NCBI RefSeq assembly: GCF_000419765.1
Contig: NZ_ATTQ01000003.1
Span: 1-64,000, forward strand
Direction: 5' to 3'
DNA length: 64,000 nucleotides
From: Rhizobium mongolense USDA 1844
Lineage (GTDB): Bacteria > Pseudomonadota > Alphaproteobacteria > Rhizobiales > Rhizobiaceae
A program made the translations under genes and the position numbers. The notes beneath the pieces are model-generated. The model was not told the origin of the DNA, did no database searches, and saw only the letters and a list, made by a program, of their open reading frames with translations. Numbering within the stretch: the first letter of the stretch is position 1; the number at the start of each line of letters is the position of its first letter. This document shows positions 59,977-64,000 of this stretch, one piece after another.

Positions 59977-60570
59977 ATGCCCAAGCCCCGCAAAGAGACG
60001 ATGGAGGAAAACCGCATGAAGCTAATCGCGGCCGCTCGGAAAGCGTTCGCTGAAAAGGGATATTCCGCCGCCTCGATGGATGACTTGACTGCTGAGGCAG
60101 GTCTGACGCGAGGAGCGCTCTATCATAATTTCGGCGACAAGCGGGGACTGCTTGCAGCGGTGGTTGAGCAAATCGACTCGGAAATGGCCGCTCGCGCGCA
60201 GGCGATTGGGACGCGCGAGGGCGACGAATGGCAGGCGATTTTGGCCGAGGGAGCGGCCTATATTGAAATGGCGCTCGACGCGGAGGTCCAACGCATTGTC
60301 CTGTTGGATGGACCTGCTGTCCTTGGCGATCCCTCCAAGTGGCCGAGTCAGAACAGTTGCCTGCAAGTGACCAAGCGATCGGTAGAGCGACTCATCGCCC
60401 AAGGCATCATCAAGCAGCTTGACGCAGAGGCTGCGGCCCGGTTGCTCAGCGGCGCCGCTCTCAACGCTGCTCTCTGGGTGGCCGCGAGCGAAAACCCACC
60501 CAACGTGCTGCCGAAAGCTGTGGAAGCTTTCCGCTCCCTCGCCGATGGATTGCTGTCCAAGCCGTCGTGA
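59977..60570 (+). CDS. TetR/AcrR family regulator
   Basis: 197 residues. Helix-turn-helix: RKAFAEKGYSAASMDDLTAE with AGLTRGALYHNFGDKRGLLA. The ligand domain contains EMALDAEVQRIVLLDGPAVL and resembles the TetR_C_33 group. The ATG is 16 nt after the last of three palindromes, so autorepression is likely, together with repression of the divergent RidA gene. Confidence 0.93.
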   Translation: MPKPRKETMEENRMKLIAAARKAFAEKGYSAASMDDLTAEAGLTRGALYHNFGDKRGLLAAVVEQIDSEMAARAQAIGTREGDEWQAILAEGAAYIEMALDAEVQRIVLLDGPAVLGDPSKWPSQNSCLQVTKRSVERLIAQGIIKQLDAEAAARLLSGAALNAALWVAASENPPNVLPKAVEAFRSLADGLLSKPS

Positions 60571-60674
60571 ACCACCTGTCGGCGACGGGCACCTTTCCTA
60601 TGTCCCCAACCGCGTACCGAAAGGAAATTGAGTTAAAGCACTGGCTCGGTTATTCAATTCGGAGGGCACCGAAA

Positions 60675-60846
60675 AACAAAAATCAAAATGCCGCCTCCGA
60701 GCAGCCGCTGTCGCTTCTCAAACAACTTGCATCCAAGCCGGAGAAGCTCTTCTCCGGAGCATTTCGTCAACAATATGGGGCCCTGTGCTTTCGCTACAAC
60801 GACGATCGAGAGGTCGAAATCTTGTTGGTAACATCCCGCGACACCT
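60675..60846 (+). pseudogene. NUDIX hydrolase N-terminal fragment
   Basis: Reads LASKPEKLFSGAFRQQYGAL, then CFRYNDDREVEILLVTSRDT and is cut before the NUDIX box. It matches the start of rhizobial NUDIX proteins (QYGA-C-R, EVLL-TSRDT). The next bases belong to an SNase tail on the other strand. Confidence 0.65.
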
Positions 60847-60920
60847 GGCTCCCGCACCATCCACGTCTCCCGCCACTCCATGAACGGGCAAGGCCTTCCT
60901 TGATCAAAACGTCGCCCAGC
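60847..60920 (-). pseudogene. SNase-like C-terminal tail, second copy
   Basis: The minus strand reads LGDVLIKEGLARSWSGGRRGWC, corresponding to the tail at 57741-57800 (VSKILLKEGLARPW). It directly joins a NUDIX fragment at its 3' side and a hydrolase fragment at its 5' side. Confidence 0.55.
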
Positions 60921-61014
60921 TTGAGCAGTTTAACTGCCTTCGAAGCCGACTCTGCAATCGGAACGACCTCGTCGTCCTGGCCGTGTAGCACCAGCGTCGG
61001 TACGGTGATTGCCT
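60921..61014 (-). pseudogene. Chloroperoxidase-like alpha/beta hydrolase fragment
   Basis: The minus strand reads ITVPTLVLHGQDDEVVPIAE then SASKAVKLLK, the segment around the catalytic Asp of non-haem chloroperoxidase-type hydrolases. Only ~30 codons remain. Confidence 0.55.
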
Positions 61015-61049
61015 TCGAATATCATTCCAATCTTCCATGATGAGGCGGT

Positions 61050-61299
61050 CGAGGAGCTTCTTGCGGCCTTGCCAACGTGCGCTGCTGGCCGCAGGAGCGC
61101 CTGCCGCGAGCGCAAGGCACTCGGGTCGCATTGCGAGGCGCTGATCGCGCGGCTGAAGCAGGAGATCGAGAAGGTTCGCTGCGGGTCACAGCCGCACCGA
61201 GCGCAAGGCGCGGCCTCTCGAGCAGATGGAACCACACAGCTCGAGGAACTGTTAGACGACGCCAGTGACGACGAACGGGCACCGGAGATGGCTGCCTAG
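61050..61299 (+). pseudogene. IS66 family transposase (TnpC) N-terminal fragment
   Basis: EALIARLKQEIEKVR, then after frame disturbance QLEELLDDASDDERAPEMAA, fit the coiled N-terminal part of IS66 TnpC (HDAEIARLKQ-IEKLRR followed by an acidic region). The catalytic domain is missing. Confidence 0.5.
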
Positions 61300-61338
61300 T
61301 CGTCCGGCCCTCCGCAATGCGCCCGTCAAAAAAATCTC

Positions 61339-61390
61339 TTGACATTGTTAGATACGATCATCATTAAGCGATAACGATGATGATCATCAT
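61339..61390 (+). promoter_or_regulatory. Promoter TTGACA-N17-CATTAA with downstream palindrome ATGATGATCATCAT
   Basis: The -35 at 61339-61344 is a perfect consensus; the -10 at 61362-61367 is weak. A 14-bp perfect palindrome at 61377-61390 covers the expected start of transcription. Likely regulator-controlled promoter of the hydrolase/oxidoreductase operon, possibly by the TetR encoded at the right edge. Confidence 0.5.
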
Positions 61391-61510
61391 CATTATAATT
61401 TCGACCCTGTGCAGTTCGTGCCGCGGCCAAGAATGAGCAAACATGATGCAGTGTGATCCGACCGACGGCCATCTAACCTCGCCGATCCGGCCGACGCGAT
61501 GGAGCAAACA

Positions 61511-62371
61511 ATGACCAGTTCTGTGCGTTATCTTTCTACTGCGCGCTACATAGATGCGCCAAACCTCTCGATCGACGTACAAGGGGTTACTTTTGCATAC
61601 CGCGACCTCGGCCCCCGCAACGGCGTGCCGCTCATCCTTCTCAACCATTGGGGCGCTGTTCTTGACAATTTCGACCCACGGATAGTTGATGGCCTCGCTG
61701 CCAAGCATCGCGTGATAGCCACCAACTACAGGGGTATCGGCGCCTCGGGCGGGATCGCGCCTGTCACGATCGACGAAATGGCGCGGGATGCGATTGCGCT
61801 GATCCGCGCTCTGGGTTTCGAGAAGGTCGATTTACTCGGCTTTTCCCTTGGGGGATTTGTGGCGCAGGACATCACGCTGAAAGCACCGGACCTTGTGCGG
61901 AAACTCATTCTGGCCGGCACGGGTCCAGCCGGCGGCAAAGGTATCGAAAAGGTCGGGCCGGTGTCCTGGCCACTCATGATTAAAGGCTTGTTGACGCTGC
62001 GCGACCCGAAATTCTACCTGTTTTTCACATCCACGAACAATGGTCGCCGAGCGGCGAAAGCCTTCCTAGGCAGGCTGAAGGAGCGCAGGGCTGATCGTGA
62101 TAAAGGACCTACACCCCGTGCCTTCTTGCGGCAACTGAAGGCGATCAAGGCCTGGGGACAGAAGGCGCCGCAAGATCTTGGCAGCATCCGGATCCCGGTC
62201 CTAATCGCGAATGGCGATAGTGATATCATGGTGCCGACCGCCAACAGCGCCGATATGGCCCGACGCATCCCGGGCTCGCAACTGGTGCTCTACCAAGATG
62301 CCGGGCATGGTGGGATTTCCCAGAATTGTGCCGACTTCGTGCCGAAGGCGCTCACCTTCCTCGAGGCCTGA
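61511..62371 (+). CDS. Alpha/beta hydrolase
   Basis: 286 residues from the ATG at 61511 (GGAG 6 nt upstream; an ATG four codons earlier is less likely). LILLNHWGAVLDNFDPRIVD is the oxyanion region, LLGFSLGGFVAQDITLKAPD the nucleophile elbow (GFSLGG, Ser), PVLIANGDSDIMVPTANSAD the Asp region and YQDAGHGGISQNC the His. No signal peptide. Similar proteins hydrolyse esters or act as non-haem haloperoxidases. 33 nt before the zinc-free oxidoreductase gene, so both probably form an operon. Confidence 0.92.
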   Translation: MTSSVRYLSTARYIDAPNLSIDVQGVTFAYRDLGPRNGVPLILLNHWGAVLDNFDPRIVDGLAAKHRVIATNYRGIGASGGIAPVTIDEMARDAIALIRALGFEKVDLLGFSLGGFVAQDITLKAPDLVRKLILAGTGPAGGKGIEKVGPVSWPLMIKGLLTLRDPKFYLFFTSTNNGRRAAKAFLGRLKERRADRDKGPTPRAFLRQLKAIKAWGQKAPQDLGSIRIPVLIANGDSDIMVPTANSADMARRIPGSQLVLYQDAGHGGISQNCADFVPKALTFLEA

Positions 62372-62404
62372 GCCGTCACAAAATTTAATATTGGAGAAGA
62401 CGCC

Positions 62405-63409
62405 ATGAAGGCATTCGTCGTCGATAAATACAAGAAAATGGGTACTCTGCGCTTGGCCGATATGCCAGCGCCGGAGTTGCGCGACGACGATGTCCTGGTC
62501 GAGATCCACGCTACGTCTGTGAATCCGCTTGATTCCAAGGTCAGGGATGGGGAATTCAAACTCTTTCTGCCGTATCGCCCGCCCTTCATTTTGGGCCATG
62601 ATGTTGCGGGAATAGTGACAAGGGTAGGTCCGAGAGTCAGTCGGTTCAAGGTCGGCGATCAGGTCTATGCGCGTCCGCGAGATCATCGGGTAGGAACATT
62701 TGCTGAATTTATTGCCATCAATGAAGCGGATGTGGCGCTGAAGCCTAAGAACCTGAGTATGGAAGAGGCCGGCTCAATTCCATTGGTTGGCCTGACCGCA
62801 TGGCAGGTGCTGGTTGAAACGGCCCGTCTGAAGCCGGGCCAGAAGGTCTTCATTCAAGCCGGCTCCGGCGGGGTCGGGATCTTCGCCATCCAGCTTGCGA
62901 AACATCTCGGCGCGACGGTTGCGACGACGACGAGCACGAAAAATGTCGAGTTGGTAAAAAGCCTCGGCGCTGATGTGGTCATCGACTATAAGAAGCAGGA
63001 TTTTGAGAAGATTCTCTCGGGGTACGATCTAGTCATCAACAGCCAGGACAAAAAGACGCTCGACAAATCCCTGGGTGTGCTGAAGCCGGGCGGCCTGGTC
63101 ATCTCGATTTCGGGTCCACCCGACCCTGAATTCGCCAAGCGCCTCGGGTTGAACCTTTTCCTGAGACTGGTGATCCGCCTACTGAGCCGTAGTGTGCGGA
63201 AAAAGGCCAAAAGCCTCGGCATTCGCTATTCGTTCCTCCTCATGCGAGCGCAGGGTCAACAGTTAAGCGCGATCGCCTCCCTGATTGAGTCCGGCGTGAT
63301 CCGCCCGGTGGTCGACCAGGTTTTCCCGTTCGAGAAGACCGGCGATGCTTTAGCGTACGTCGAGACAGGGCGCGCGAGCGGCAAGGTCGTTGTCACCATG
63401 AAACGATAG
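62405..63409 (+). CDS. NADP-dependent quinone oxidoreductase-like (MDR family)
   Basis: 334 residues; TTGGAGAAG before the ATG. MDR fold: VDKYKKMGTLRLADMPAPEL, NPLDSKVRDGEFKLFLP, FILGHDVAGIVTRVG, and the nucleotide site VFIQAGSGGVGIFAIQLAKH. The zinc-binding cysteines of true alcohol dehydrogenases are absent, so it belongs to the quinone reductase type (QOR, RTN4IP1-like). It ends SGKVVVTMKR. Operon partner of the hydrolase. Confidence 0.92.
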   Translation: MKAFVVDKYKKMGTLRLADMPAPELRDDDVLVEIHATSVNPLDSKVRDGEFKLFLPYRPPFILGHDVAGIVTRVGPRVSRFKVGDQVYARPRDHRVGTFAEFIAINEADVALKPKNLSMEEAGSIPLVGLTAWQVLVETARLKPGQKVFIQAGSGGVGIFAIQLAKHLGATVATTTSTKNVELVKSLGADVVIDYKKQDFEKILSGYDLVINSQDKKTLDKSLGVLKPGGLVISISGPPDPEFAKRLGLNLFLRLVIRLLSRSVRKKAKSLGIRYSFLLMRAQGQQLSAIASLIESGVIRPVVDQVFPFEKTGDALAYVETGRASGKVVVTMKR

Positions 63410-63743
63410 CACCCGTCTTTAGGTTGCTTCCTCTTCGCGCGCTTTCCGCACAGGTGCACCTCTTCAAGCAATTGCCTCTGTTCAGGGGCGATGCTGCCCG
63501 GAGCGAGGCCATTGCTGGCTGCGCGGCTGGGAAGGTTCGGCTGCCTGAGGATAGACAGTAACTTCCCCGTCGTGGTAGTCCGAAGCGGGGTGATAAGGGA
63601 AACACCATCGCGCGGAGGGCGGGGTATTCGACGCCCAGCGCACGTCTGACGGCGCTTGGCACACCGACGCTGACTGGTGTCGAAGCTGGCTATGGCATGA
63701 CAACGCTATGGTGGCGAGACGCGGAACCCGGCCGAAATGCTCC
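63410..63743. other. Intergenic stretch, nothing recognised
   Basis: About 330 bases between convergent genes. Only short frames without family match; no clear terminator found. Confidence 0.4.
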
Positions 63744-64000
63744 TCATTGAGGCTCTGAAAGTGCGGAGGCCGGCCGGCCGGGTCCGTTATGGATCCAGGC
63801 CAGGGTCTCCGTCAGTATCTCCTTCGACAAGATGGGATCAACCATCGCCCGCGCCAGAATCGTCGCCCCGACCATCGCCGACCAACTGGCGATTGCCCGG
63901 CGCCGGCGGTCGGCGTCTTCAGGCCCTTCGACCTTCTCGCTCATCCAGTCGATCTGCGCCCGCACGCCCTCCGTTATCGCCGCACGGGCCTCAGGGGTCT
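63744..64000 (-). CDS. TetR-like regulator, C-terminal part (5' end outside window)
   Basis: The minus-strand frame is open to the right edge. It reads TEGVRAQIDWMSEKVEGPED, ADRRRRAIASWSAMVGATIL and ARAMVDPILSKEILTETLAW, the typical end of a TetR ligand domain (A-W-A-VGA-LARA). The DNA-binding domain lies beyond the window. It may control the convergent hydrolase/oxidoreductase operon. Confidence 0.65.
   Translation of the reverse strand, partial: TPEARAAITEGVRAQIDWMSEKVEGPEDADRRRRAIASWSAMVGATILARAMVDPILSKEILTETLAWIHNGPGRPASALSEPQ

Overview
This window looks like an accessory or plasmid-borne region of a rhizobial alphaproteobacterium (Rhizobium, Sinorhizobium, Agrobacterium or Mesorhizobium type). 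The case rests on the gene families present: a pRiA4b ORF-3-like protein, a plasmid-type ParB fragment, PhnA-like, DUF892 and CsbD stress proteins behind EcfG-type promoters, and many rhizobial-style ABC transporters and LysR, TetR, AraC and MocR regulators. I saw no rRNA, tRNA or CRISPR array. All family names come from reading the translated sequence; no database search was run.

Left edge (1-2.4 kb): an OmpA-domain protein, a Ras-like small GTPase and a class III adenylate cyclase lie head to tail with 3-15 nt gaps, which looks like one signalling module. From 2.4 to 17 kb the region is gene-sparse. It holds a repetitive exported protein, a truncated spore-coat-U protein, small hypothetical proteins, a general-stress cluster (PhnA-like membrane protein, DUF892 ferritin-like protein, CsbD), two envelope proteins (YihY/BrkB, AI-2E/PerM type) and several gene remnants, including an integrase and a CHASE3 fragment joined to a second BrkB fragment.

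From 17 to 23 kb there are redox genes with their own regulators: NmrA plus SDR with a divergent AraC gene, and an SDR with a divergent HxlR gene. From 23 to 36 kb lies a large leftward organosulfur or xenobiotic cluster: TetR, a thioredoxin-fold isomerase, a broken FAD oxidase, a broken BisC-like molybdoenzyme, a complete oligopeptide-type ABC transporter (binding protein, two permeases, fused double ATPase), two LLM flavin monooxygenases, an acyl-CoA dehydrogenase-like enzyme and a ketopantoate reductase stub. A shared 21-bp LysR-box-like motif precedes both the transporter genes and the second monooxygenase gene.

From 36 to 47 kb are a nitronate monooxygenase, resolvase and M41-peptidase remnants, a GlxA-type AraC regulator, and VOC, epoxide hydrolase and SDR genes. 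These are followed by a TSUP exporter with DUF1127, opposite a MocR regulator that has direct repeats in its promoter. From 47 to 49 kb there are decayed IS110 and IS6 elements around a TetR fragment. From 49 to 54 kb a divergent unit pairs a LysR regulator with a PrpF-like isomerase and a taurine/nitrate-type ABC transporter.

From 54 to 61 kb is a mosaic of fragments (resolvase, NYN, ParB fused in frame to a LysR gene, SNase, acyl-CoA dehydrogenase, DUF4334, NUDIX, hydrolase, IS66). Embedded in it are intact genes for an exported MBL-fold hydrolase and a RidA protein with a divergent TetR gene; three palindromes at an exact 24-bp period lie between the last two. The right edge has an alpha/beta hydrolase plus zinc-free quinone-reductase-like operon and the C-terminal end of another TetR gene.
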